IMG/VR virus record: IMGVR_UViG_3300035698_007048
Coordinates: 1 to 36,588 of that record
DNA from: a virus
Direction: 5' to 3' (one strand)
DNA: 36,588 nt
Shown here: positions 8,785-17,065 of the stretch, one piece after another
How the letters are laid out: every line of letters begins with the position of its first letter
Position numbering within the stretch: position 1 is the first letter of the stretch
Notes under the pieces: generated by a model
Databases searched by the model: none
Told to the model about the DNA's origin: nothing
Seen by the model: only the letters and a program-made list of their open reading frames with translations
Translations under genes and position numbers: made by a program

Positions 8785-9397
8785 CCTGTGGCACCTGTTC
8801 TTTCATCATTTTGTCTTGGATATCTTTTTTCACTTTGTCCAGCTCTGTATCCGTGACTAGCTTCGAAGCGAAGTACTCACATGAATGATTCCATTCTACA
8901 AAGCCTTGTACTAAATGGCACAAACCTGAGCCTCCAACACCATACATAGGCATACCGATAAAGTGGGCACAAAGATCGCATGTCATTGTTAGTCCTTCAT
9001 CGCCTTGACCGTAACCCGCCTGATCTTTCGAAAAGGGAGCATGAAAAATGATCTCTCCGAGCGCGACTCGATCGTCGATCGACTCAACCTTGACTTCCGC
9101 AACTACAAACTCCGGGAAGGAGTCTTCGTATACTTCTAAAGCATTGTCGGCCTTGATCTTATCTACGCTCTCCCGTAGAGATCCATCCTTCTCTAATGAG
9201 TCCCTGCCAATACCCATGTACCTTAAGGTCGTGTCGGAGGCATCCTCTTTCGGCAATGATTTGCCGTTTTTCTTGAAATACCATATGGCCGCTGTCTTCT
9301 TGCACACTTGTATTTGCTGTGCAGACAATGCCTTACCGCATTCCTTCTCTATCTTTGCTATGTAAGCGTCTCGAATCTGTTCGTAATCCGCTGCCAT
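8777..9397 (-). CDS. Four-cysteine protein with HiPIP-like C-terminal motif
   Basis: This 206-residue protein has an N-terminal helical half, including a charged segment at 1-90. Its C-terminal motif has cysteines at about 140, 143, 160 and 173 (CDLC, then CHLVQGFVEWNHSCEYF). The spacing and aromatic residues resemble high-potential iron-sulfur proteins or a zinc-binding equivalent. It directly precedes the protease/scaffold gene, overlapping by 8 nt, so a capsid-assembly role is likely by context. The ATG follows TTAGGAG. Which metal, if any, it binds cannot be told from sequence. Confidence 0.72.
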   Translation of the reverse strand: MAADYEQIRDAYIAKIEKECGKALSAQQIQVCKKTAAIWYFKKNGKSLPKEDASDTTLRYMGIGRDSLEKDGSLRESVDKIKADNALEVYEDSFPEFVVAEVKVESIDDRVALGEIIFHAPFSKDQAGYGQGDEGLTMTCDLCAHFIGMPMYGVGGSGLCHLVQGFVEWNHSCEYFASKLVTDTELDKVKKDIQDKMMKEQVPQDD

Positions 9398-9508
9398 GTT
9401 GAACTCTCCTAATGGTTTAACGTAATCAAACTTCTAAACAGAATACGATGTCAGATCGCATAATGTATAAAAGTTTCTATGAGTTAACCTTGGTCGTAGG
9501 GTCGAGGT

Positions 9509-10492
9509 CTAGTTTAGACCTTGGAATGGGTTACCAATTTGACCTGATCCACCTGTTCCATCTGGAACAGTAACGGCCTCTACAAGATAGAAGTCTACTA
9601 CCAAGGTAGGGCGGTATGCGGTGGTCGCGTGGTTGTGGGTAAAGAATCCCATGTTGCCTCCAGCAGACACTGGAACGTACTGTTCTTCGACTCTGAACAA
9701 AGCGCCGTAATTCTCAACGCCAGTATGGTGCCAAAGCCTGATTAGATTACTTACATCGAAACGAACTCTCCACTTGTCTGTAGCGGCCGCGCTAGTCGCG
9801 TGTGGCTTCACATCGGTATAGTCGTCCCCATACTGCACTCTGTCCATTGCGCTTGTCATAGAGGCGGCTAGGAGCGTGTCCGTGCCCGCTGCAACATTGT
9901 CCCATACTTGGCCGGGAAGATAGGATAGACCATCTCTATCGGCCCAATCGGTCGTACTAAGATTGTTGTTCTGACTGGTAACAATAGCCGTACCGACACA
10001 TCCAAATATATTGGTCCATGTGCCGGAGAGATCATTCGCTCCAGCGGCGTTCCATGTAGTGAGAGCTTTGTAGTTGTTCCATGTTGTCTGAGTGAGTACT
10101 GGGTCCATGAATAGTCTATGTGCGGCGACCCAAACATGGTCGGCATCAACATAGTCTACTAGGTGCTCATTCTTTAGAGTGAGTCTCAATTCCGCGTTGA
10201 CAATGAAAGCATCATCTGGAATAGCGCTAATGTCCGCCTTCCAAACTAGACGATGCTCTGCCCCGCCAGACACGATACCTAGCCAAGCGACTACATTGGA
10301 TTCAAAGATAGTGGTCACTGAATCCGACGCAATTTGTGTGATCTGATTTCCACTGTAAATCTCTAGTGGATAAAGCCCGTCCGTAAACGTTAGCGTATTC
10401 ATTCCAGCAGGATAGTTTGTCGTTACGTGTTGGGCATTAGCCAAACCGAAGCTCATCATTAATACGATGAGCGCTAGCAATAGTCTTTTCAT
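9509..10492 (-). CDS. Secreted DNRLRE-like protein, copy 2
   Basis: This 327-residue protein starts with a clear Sec signal peptide (KRLLLALIVLMMSFGLANA), with likely cleavage after Ala20 before Gln21. The mature part is beta-rich. At about 136-160 it has a TTWNNY...TTWNAAGANDLSG pattern typical of DNRLRE-type extracellular modules, followed by strands with RVRFDVSNLIRLW. It is a paralogue of the next gene upstream: both mature N-termini share a QxxTxNxPxG pattern and the W/AGA/D block. A phage structural operon is an unusual place for it. It may bind polysaccharide or coat the cell surface, but that is inference. A 111-bp gap separates it from the four-cysteine gene. Confidence 0.75.
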   Translation of the reverse strand: MKRLLLALIVLMMSFGLANAQHVTTNYPAGMNTLTFTDGLYPLEIYSGNQITQIASDSVTTIFESNVVAWLGIVSGGAEHRLVWKADISAIPDDAFIVNAELRLTLKNEHLVDYVDADHVWVAAHRLFMDPVLTQTTWNNYKALTTWNAAGANDLSGTWTNIFGCVGTAIVTSQNNNLSTTDWADRDGLSYLPGQVWDNVAAGTDTLLAASMTSAMDRVQYGDDYTDVKPHATSAAATDKWRVRFDVSNLIRLWHHTGVENYGALFRVEEQYVPVSAGGNMGFFTHNHATTAYRPTLVVDFYLVEAVTVPDGTGGSGQIGNPFQGLN

Positions 10493-10493
10493 C

Positions 10494-11438
10494 TTAGTTT
10501 ACTCCCCCGGCCCCGTTAATATTTGCCCCGCCATCACTAGATATTCCATCGCCTATGGTGATGTACTTAATGAATAGAGTGAACCTATGTTCTGTAGTAA
10601 TATCATCCACATTGGACACATTAAAGCCACCTTCATTGCCAGAATTAGCAATGTCTAGGTGAGTTGGCCGTATGGCGAATCCATTGTTAATGTGTCCACC
10701 TTGCACTATAAGCTTGAAGAAATTTGTAGCGTTGTACCAGCCGGTCACTTTCAACGAGTTGTAGATATCTGGGAACATGGTTAAATCATCTGGATAACGT
10801 AGATGGTCAATCTTGTTGGTAGCTTCTTGCGATGTGGCGATCAATGAGTCCATGCCAGCTCCAAGTTCTTGCGTCCAATCATCGTGCATCTGGTTTCTTT
10901 TGGAGATAATGGTGTACTCTGTAGTTGCTCCACCTCCATACACCCCTTTCCATACTCCTTCAATATCATCGGCACCAGCGGATGCCCATGTATTAGTCCC
11001 ATCATAGGTGTTCCAAGTTACGGTGCTTCTATCGCCGATTTCAAATGGCTGTAGCAACCTATATATGCCGATAGGGTTAGGGGCTGGAGAGTCGCTCTCA
11101 CTGTTCTTTACACCAGCAGAGATTTTCGCTTCGATAACAACGCTATTGGCAGGAATCGCTGAGACATCCACATAACCAATGGCTAGGTATGGCCCATCTG
11201 CCGAACTCCAATATTCTCCAGTAAACGATCCGCCAGTTACATTTCCTGGGTAATTGGTCGTCGCATCATCTTCGTAGATGTATCCCACGCTCATGTTAAC
11301 GTAATCAACGTCCGGCAGAGTAATGTAGCTGTAGATCTCGTCAACTGTGCCCGTTGGCCAGTTAGGAGTTGGATACTGTGCGCTTGCTACTCCAGCGAAA
11401 ATGAACAGCATCAAAATGGTAAGTAGTATATGTCTCAT
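10494..11438 (-). CDS. Secreted DNRLRE-like protein, copy 1
   Basis: This 314-residue paralogue of the adjacent protein also has a signal peptide (RHILLTILMLFIFAGVASA, predicted cleavage after Ala20). The block VTWNTYDGTNTWASAGADD at about 137-155 matches the DNRLRE-type pattern of its partner. The C-terminus is Gly- and Asn-rich. Its ATG overlaps the stop of the phosphoesterase gene as TAATG, so the two are translationally coupled. A Shine-Dalgarno GAGGTGAG lies inside the upstream gene. Function is unknown; secretion is well supported. Confidence 0.75.
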   Translation of the reverse strand: MRHILLTILMLFIFAGVASAQYPTPNWPTGTVDEIYSYITLPDVDYVNMSVGYIYEDDATTNYPGNVTGGSFTGEYWSSADGPYLAIGYVDVSAIPANSVVIEAKISAGVKNSESDSPAPNPIGIYRLLQPFEIGDRSTVTWNTYDGTNTWASAGADDIEGVWKGVYGGGATTEYTIISKRNQMHDDWTQELGAGMDSLIATSQEATNKIDHLRYPDDLTMFPDIYNSLKVTGWYNATNFFKLIVQGGHINNGFAIRPTHLDIANSGNEGGFNVSNVDDITTEHRFTLFIKYITIGDGISSDGGANINGAGGVN

Positions 11439-12787
11439 TAGTGCTTGCTCACCTCCGTAACGAACCTGCGCACGGGCGTTAGCTCATCTGATGGGTTGAT
11501 AGAAATATTGTACAGCTCTAGCATGCCCATCTCTCCTTCGATTGAAAGGATGGCAAACCAGCATGTAGATTGGGATAGAGTGTCTGTACTTGAAGTCGTA
11601 TAGAATAGAACATCTGTGGCCGCATTCGTGGGGAATGTCTTATTCGGCGCTACTGTAACTTCGGCTGGAGTTCTAGATAGCCCACTGCGTAGGTTAACAA
11701 ATTTGGCTCCGATAGAATCCCCCTCAGAAATACCCCATCTACTATATGACGAATCGGCTTCATTGTAAAGATCGGCACCATCGACTACGTCGCTTCCATA
11801 CATATGTCCGCTTTCTTCCGTATGTATATTGCGAGTTACGCTCAGTACGTGGGTATCGCCATGAAAAATAACCGGTATGTTTCGTTCGGTCATCTCGGCA
11901 ATCAGTCCCCATCTCTGTCCAAATCGAATCGGTCGATTTGACTGATCGGAGTAAGCAAAGATAGAGTTATGGAGGAGCGGTATCTTCCACAAAGTATCTG
12001 GGTCGTCTAATTCGCTCATTACCCAGTTCCACTGATCGGATCCATATGTTTGAAATCCGCCATAATCTGGATTGGTATAGTCTGGATTTCCAGAACCTTC
12101 GCCAACCCAATCAGTATCATCTGGATCTCCAGTAGAAGACGGATCTTCCCAGTATCGAATACCTTTACCCGGAGGGTTGCAGTTCGCGTATCTTTGAGCG
12201 CTCACGGTTGTTGTATCTACATTATTGTTCATCGACATTAGCTTTACATATCTGCCAATATCGTAGGAGAAATACGCGCCATCTGCGCTGCCTCTGCTGC
12301 TGTTATATAGATATGGGTACGCATCGACTAGAACTTGATATTGGTTCTCGCCAGCGCCTGGGTACATGATACTATCCGGCTGTACAGTAACCAAAGCCTC
12401 ATGTTTAGTCTCATGATTACCTGCAATTGGGATGAACTTCATGCCCCTGTCTGTTACGTTGGTCTCAAACCAAGCGATAACATCATCCGTAATAAGTACG
12501 GCGTCACCTGCTATTGTGAGATCTCCAGTGTTTACCACTGCCTGACAGCCTCTGGACTGCATGTATTCGGTAGCTCTTCCAACAGCGTCTGGCCAAGTAG
12601 CCGTAGCATGATCTAAATACTGGTCATCAGTCCAGTAAAACGACTCATCAAAGTGAGTGTCGGACAGGAACCCTATCCGAATACCGGTAGTCGTGCGTGG
12701 CACGTATTCTGTTCCAGCCATGTTGATGGTAGGCATGAATACAAGTAGACATGCTAACAGAACACGAACGATAATTTGGTTCATCAT
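11438..12787 (-). CDS. Secreted calcineurin-like metallophosphoesterase
   Basis: This 449-residue protein has an N-terminal signal peptide (about residues 1-24) followed by a complete metallophosphoesterase motif set: DTH (43-45), GD (88-89), GNHE (123-126), a late His in LLHNS (about 273) and GDTH (310-313), a variant of the usual GHxH. These residues bind two metal ions in calcineurin-like enzymes acting on phosphoesters. Substrate is unknown; candidates are nucleotides, phospholipids or teichoic/LPS phosphates. It is coupled to two secreted DNRLRE-like proteins. AGGAGG lies upstream, and the second of two consecutive ATGs (12782-12784) has the better spacing. Confidence 0.85.
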   Translation of the reverse strand: MMNQIIVRVLLACLLVFMPTINMAGTEYVPRTTTGIRIGFLSDTHFDESFYWTDDQYLDHATATWPDAVGRATEYMQSRGCQAVVNTGDLTIAGDAVLITDDVIAWFETNVTDRGMKFIPIAGNHETKHEALVTVQPDSIMYPGAGENQYQVLVDAYPYLYNSSRGSADGAYFSYDIGRYVKLMSMNNNVDTTTVSAQRYANCNPPGKGIRYWEDPSSTGDPDDTDWVGEGSGNPDYTNPDYGGFQTYGSDQWNWVMSELDDPDTLWKIPLLHNSIFAYSDQSNRPIRFGQRWGLIAEMTERNIPVIFHGDTHVLSVTRNIHTEESGHMYGSDVVDGADLYNEADSSYSRWGISEGDSIGAKFVNLRSGLSRTPAEVTVAPNKTFPTNAATDVLFYTTSSTDTLSQSTCWFAILSIEGEMGMLELYNISINPSDELTPVRRFVTEVSKH

Positions 12788-12794
12788 TTACCTC

Positions 12795-13232
12795 CTATGA
12801 ACCTAGTAGTGCTCGGATTTCTTCCCAATGGGAACTGAGCCACTCTAGTACTTTCCATATGATTACAAGGACTCCAGCAGGAGCCGCGTTTGTTGCATGC
12901 CCCTTGACTTTCTCACCTAATGATTTCTCAATCACTTTTTGTTGATGTTCGATACGATTGTTTTTAATCGCATCTAACTTGTTGTCTAGTAAACGGTAAT
13001 TGTCGTCAATTCTTGATCTAAGGTCTTCTCTTTCTACGGCATTCTGATCCTGAAGTATTTTGATCCGCTCCATCACTTGTGATTGGATCGTCTCAAGCTG
13101 TTCAAGCAGAAGTTCCTGACGGATCTGCTTATCCCAAACTGTTTTCAAATCTGCTACCATGCTCTCAAGAGTTCGCAAGACGTATTCTGACCACTTAGAC
13201 CATCCGTTTGGATGTTCATACTGTTCAGGCAT
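12795..13232 (-). CDS. Coiled-coil protein with C-terminal hydrophobic segment
   Basis: This 145-residue protein has a long charged coiled coil (about 20-110) and a hydrophobic stretch (APAGVLVIIWKVLEWL, about 117-132) near the C-terminus. The layout resembles XhlA-type or other membrane-associated phage proteins. The gene lies between a small unknown and the secreted phosphoesterase rather than in a lysis cassette, so a holin call is not justified. The ATG follows TAGGTG. Confidence 0.7.
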   Translation of the reverse strand: MPEQYEHPNGWSKWSEYVLRTLESMVADLKTVWDKQIRQELLLEQLETIQSQVMERIKILQDQNAVEREDLRSRIDDNYRLLDNKLDAIKNNRIEHQQKVIEKSLGEKVKGHATNAAPAGVLVIIWKVLEWLSSHWEEIRALLGS

Positions 13233-13246
13233 TTTTCACCTACTGA

Positions 13247-13492
13247 TTAAGTTGAAAGATGATTGGTCATATTTCTTAAGTCGTTGATATCTCCGTCGTT
13301 GCTCCGCATAGAATTCGGCCGGGTCTCTACTTTATGCTGTGCTTCTATGAATCTCTCGCGTAACAATTGCGCTAACTTATCAGCTTCCTGCTGATTCGGT
13401 ACTAGGGCTATAAGCTGTTCAATCATACTATCGACTCTTGCTTTCAGCCCTTCGTATCGCTGATCTTTTTTAGTGGCCATTGATGTTGCCAT
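13247..13492 (-). CDS. Small hydrophilic protein of unknown function
   Basis: This is an 81-residue, charged, mainly helical protein (LLRERFIEAQHKVE region) lying 5 bp after the portal stop. The first ATG (13490-13492) has only a weak AGAAAG upstream; the next in-frame ATG four codons later is possible. No motif is recognised. The gene sits between portal and the coiled-coil gene. Confidence 0.6.
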   Translation of the reverse strand: MATSMATKKDQRYEGLKARVDSMIEQLIALVPNQQEADKLAQLLRERFIEAQHKVETRPNSMRSNDGDINDLRNMTNHLST

Positions 13493-13497
13493 GCTTT

Positions 13498-15438
13498 CTA
13501 CCCAAAGTACCGGTCTAGTTTATCAGACATCTTAGTCTTAAACTTAGGATCATTGGCACGAATACGGGCTGTAATGAACTTCACCGCTGCATTATATTCA
13601 GCTTGGTTTATTCCAAATATAGACGACATCTTCTTCTGGTCCATACCATACATCTTAGTGCCAATGTCCTTGAGAGCTTTCTTCGTAGCTGCTAGTCCAT
13701 GGCCTTGTGCAAATATGGTATCAAGAAGTATACGCATACGATCATGCGAAGTGCCCTCTAACTTGGGAGCTGGTTTCTGAACCTTGTCATTCACTTCCGT
13801 TACCTTAGTATCCTTCTTCTTGTTTGAATCAGGAGCACCGCTTTTTTCGTCTGTCTGTGGATTCGGCTTTGGCGGATCGTTGCCATCATCTTCTGGGGAA
13901 GCTGCAAAAGGAACATCGGCGCGAGGCATATCATCCTCCATGCCGCTTTCCCTCTCTCTCTTCCTACGCTCCCACTCTTCGAATACGTCGTAACCGGCCT
14001 CTTCTTCTGCGGTCTCTTTCGAGATCAATCCACGATCGTAGAATGCCAATACAACGTTACCGATGTCCGCGCTGTTAAGCTTTGGTTTGATAAATTCAAT
14101 AGCTGGGGATTCGTCTTCGAAACCGTTCTCTACTAATATAGACTCTAGAATGAACTCAAAGTATGACTTCATCTTATCTTTGTATTCCTTCAACCTCTCC
14201 ATTATGAATACGATAGACGCCCATACGTCTCCCGCCTTCTCACCTTGACCGGTTAGAAGAGATAGAGGAATGCCAAGTGCGTACAAGATATCTCTGTTGA
14301 CATCTGCATAGCGATTGGCCATATCAAGTAGGTCTCCGTCTGGGGAAACGTGCTGTACATCAATATCCCAGCTCCATACGAGATAGAGACTATCGGTAGG
14401 ACCAGCAAGTAGGCGAGAGAATGCACGCAGACGACTTGGCTTCCAAGTCTCTGGATACTTCGGATCACCGATCTTGAAGATTGTGATGGAATTGATGAGC
14501 CCGTCAATAGTATTGTCATCCAATTGGCGGAGCTTACGCTTTGATGCGATTGAACTTACGGCTCTAGTTAGATACGGAATACCCCAGCCAGCGTACATAG
14601 CGCCCTTGCGGCGAATGTGATAAACTTCTGTGGGGTCGAGTGGGATAATTGAATCTTCTCGCGCCTTATTGCGCAACTTGGTAGGCAAAGCTTCGATGAG
14701 CTTGTTCTTCTCTTGCTTGCTAACATGTCTCTTGCCCCACACTTTATCAAGATTGATCTGCATGGCCTTGTTGCCGAACTGTACAGACTCTTCTGGAATC
14801 TCAATGATGAGCGGGTCAATGGTAACCATTGTCATCGGCACTCTATACTTGCTGGCTGTCTTTGGAATCTTGACTTGGTTCCAGCGAGTGTAAGCGAACA
14901 CGTTGCCATTCAGGTAGAACTCTTGAGCGAATCCTCTCACGACATGAAGTGCACCTTTATCAATGTTGTTGTTACCCTTGTTAACGTTCTTGCGCCAATA
15001 GTCAATGAGATCTCTGGCCTTCTCAGACTCAACGCCCTTTACTTTGAAGTCACCGCAAGAGAGATCGATGTACATGTCAAGCACGGTACCAACGATTCCT
15101 TCGTGTTCGTACAGCTTACGCGCAAGCTTCATCTGTTCGTAGATGTCCTGCTCCGAATCATTGTACATCTTCAATGATTTCAAGTACTTACTTGGGCTCG
15201 GTAGGTTCTTTGGCATGGCAACGCCAAATGACATGTTGGCCGGATCGCCTTCATGCACGCGGACAGCAACTGGCTTGTCACTGTTCTGGACTAGCTCTGT
15301 AAGCCGACTAGCTTGGCCCTTATCCGAGACATCAAAAACTTCAGCGCCATCAATTACGCCTTGCGCCTCCATTGCACTCAGACTATCTGGATCAGTTCTA
15401 CGATCGTTCGTAGTCTTGCCCTTACTGGCTTTCGACAT
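13498..15438 (-). CDS. Portal protein
   Basis: This 646-residue protein has the order and pattern of a tailed-phage portal: placed directly after TerL, with a helical N-terminal region (KYLKSLKMYNDSE, ARKLYEHEGIVGTVLDMYIDL), a central clip/wing part with VYHIRRKGAMYAGWGIPYLTRAV, and a stem-like region (RYADVNRDILYALGIPLSLLTG) near 380. The C-terminal 140 residues add a low-complexity acidic/Pro/Lys linker (about 500-555) and then a compact helical domain ending in KLDRYFG. The ATG follows AAGGAG with ideal spacing. The portal forms the dodecameric DNA channel at one capsid vertex. Confidence 0.88.
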   Translation of the reverse strand: MSKASKGKTTNDRRTDPDSLSAMEAQGVIDGAEVFDVSDKGQASRLTELVQNSDKPVAVRVHEGDPANMSFGVAMPKNLPSPSKYLKSLKMYNDSEQDIYEQMKLARKLYEHEGIVGTVLDMYIDLSCGDFKVKGVESEKARDLIDYWRKNVNKGNNNIDKGALHVVRGFAQEFYLNGNVFAYTRWNQVKIPKTASKYRVPMTMVTIDPLIIEIPEESVQFGNKAMQINLDKVWGKRHVSKQEKNKLIEALPTKLRNKAREDSIIPLDPTEVYHIRRKGAMYAGWGIPYLTRAVSSIASKRKLRQLDDNTIDGLINSITIFKIGDPKYPETWKPSRLRAFSRLLAGPTDSLYLVWSWDIDVQHVSPDGDLLDMANRYADVNRDILYALGIPLSLLTGQGEKAGDVWASIVFIMERLKEYKDKMKSYFEFILESILVENGFEDESPAIEFIKPKLNSADIGNVVLAFYDRGLISKETAEEEAGYDVFEEWERRKRERESGMEDDMPRADVPFAASPEDDGNDPPKPNPQTDEKSGAPDSNKKKDTKVTEVNDKVQKPAPKLEGTSHDRMRILLDTIFAQGHGLAATKKALKDIGTKMYGMDQKKMSSIFGINQAEYNAAVKFITARIRANDPKFKTKMSDKLDRYFG

Positions 15439-15448
15439 GTATCTCTCC

Positions 15449-17065
15449 TTAATTTACCCAGAATCCAGTTGGTACTTCATATTCTAGGTTTGGGATGAGT
15501 CCCAATTCTTGTGCATAAAGCGCATTAGCGCCTCGGTTGGCTAGGCAGCATGAGGTTAACCTATCCTTGCCCGGTTTCTTTGGAGCTTGGAATGTTAGAC
15601 CTTGAGTCGTTGCCTTCGGTACGATATGAATCATCTCTGTCTTCAGCATATCTATGTTCTTGTTCGCGTCTTCTACGCTCGTATTGAAGTCTCTAATAGC
15701 GATCGGCATCTGGATTCTTTTATGCTCCATGTCTGCCTTCAAACTTGTGTACATCTCGTCAATGATCGGAACGGTAAACTTGACAACGTCTAGGATCGGG
15801 ATCACGTCGGCTGGATTGTAGTTGTTGATATCCACTACGTTTTTCTTTTCTACGATTGGTGGGTATACGATTGAACCATGCGGCCAAGTCTGCATCAACA
15901 AATCTCGAAGCGCCGAACCTCCACCACCATAATCCAATACGATGTTTACTACATTAAAACCATTCACATGGATCTCTCTACGTATTAAATTCATTTGCTT
16001 GACGAAGTCAATTCCCAGTCCGGCGTATACTTTTACGATTTGTCGCATGTTGTTAGGCAATAGCTTCATGATCGTATAGGCGAACCTATCACCATCTTCT
16101 TCTCTAGCCGGGTCGATACCCATTACATATTGCGAGTGCGGATCTCCACGAAGTTCTACTTTCACTTCATGTACGCGAGGCGAACAATCGTTGATCAGTA
16201 TAGGTGAGAAGAATGAGGATGTTTCTTGCGGGAAAAAGCCGCCGTACTCCATCAGCCATCTGGATAATGGGTCGGTCTCAAAACTCTCCGCAGTAAGCTC
16301 CATGTCAGCCTGGAACACCTTCTTCTCTGCCATGATAACGTCTGTAAAGTTGTAAGAAGTACAGCTATACATCCACGGCTTCTTCTTAACCATCTTCTTA
16401 TAGTACTGGAACTGTGGCCAGAAATGCTCGTTCTTGTATCCTGGAGTTGACGCCATGATAATCTGATTGTCTCGGTCGCCCAGCTTTACGATAAGGAATG
16501 GACGAACTACGAGACCAATGGTCTCTTCATCATGGTAGTTAAACTCATCAAGAATAACGATGTTGTATCTACGGCCACGAATCTTAGCTCCATCATTACC
16601 GATGGGTAGACCCTCAATCATGGAGCCATGATAGAACTTAAGCTCGTAACTCTTTGTGCTGCTGAAGCTTACCTTAGAGATAGCTGCTCGACAGTATGGG
16701 CTTCAGCTGTAGATTCTTTCGATCTCATCGAATACGAAACCTGTCTGTCTAAATGTAGGGCCAATGATTCCGATCTTCTGATCGGAAAATAGAAGCGCTC
16801 TCAACACGGCGTATACCGCGATAGTGAACGTCTTACTTGCTCCACGACCCCACTTCAACAAACAACGTGGCTTTGTCCACATGTCTCTAAGCTGCTTGCG
16901 CTGAAACCAAATGAGTTCAATTCCAAGAATATCACGAGCTGCCTCAACGGGATTGTCGCGATAGAACTTAATGATCTTCTCCTCTTTGGTGAGGTCGTAC
17001 ATTTGCGACTTCATCAATCGAGGTACGCCCACGCTCATGCCGGATATGTTATTCCGTTTCGCCAT
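15449..17065 (-). CDS. Terminase large subunit, interrupted by an in-frame TGA
   Basis: One reading frame of 539 codons runs from ATG 17063-17065 (preceded by AAGGTG) to TAA at 15449-15451. It encodes Walker A WGRGASKT (72-79), then a TGA at codon 121, then Walker B VILDE (about 170-174), the ATPase coupling STPG, and a nuclease domain with GIDPAREEDGD (Asp318), VLDYGGGG (Asp378) and a C-terminal KDRLTS. Both sides of the TGA are clearly one TerL, and the codons between it and the next ATG (16619-16621) remain TerL-like. That ATG has no Shine-Dalgarno. A functional product therefore needs readthrough or suppression; otherwise the gene is a mutant or the read is wrong. It overlaps the upstream gene by 17 nt. 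Confidence 0.88.
16661..16707 (-). other. Perfect 8-bp stem enclosing the TerL TGA
   Basis: On the minus strand GCTGAAGC (16700-16707) can pair with GCTTCAGC (16661-16668) across a 31-nt loop. The TGA sits inside the 5' arm. Hairpins at or just after a stop codon can promote readthrough or recoding, but an 8-bp match could also arise by chance and the loop is long. Confidence 0.45.
16703..16705 (-). other. In-frame TGA (codon 121) within TerL
   Basis: The codon string around it reads TAC AGC TGA AGC CCA TAC in the TerL frame. The ATPase part upstream and the Walker B part downstream are in register (distance 84 nt = 28 codons to the next ATG). TGA serves as a normal stop in several other genes here (for example at 3251, 21182, 24409, 25707 and 27668), so a genome-wide TGA-as-Trp code is not supported. 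CGA to TGA by a single transition would explain it. Confidence 0.9.

Noticed and set aside
12795-13232. Holin call for the coiled-coil/hydrophobic protein
   Set aside because: There is only one short hydrophobic segment, and it is not near the lysin.
16619-16621. Independent gene start at the ATG after the TerL TGA
   Set aside because: No ribosome site precedes it, and the codons between the TGA and this ATG still read as TerL-like sequence in the same frame.
16622-16702. An intron or intein in TerL
   Set aside because: The 81 nt continue the reading frame with TerL-like codons, and no splicing signature is present.
16703-16705. Selenocysteine or a TGA-as-tryptophan code
   Set aside because: TGA ends several other genes here. 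The stem has a 31-nt loop, unlike bacterial SECIS elements. Readthrough or mutation is simpler.
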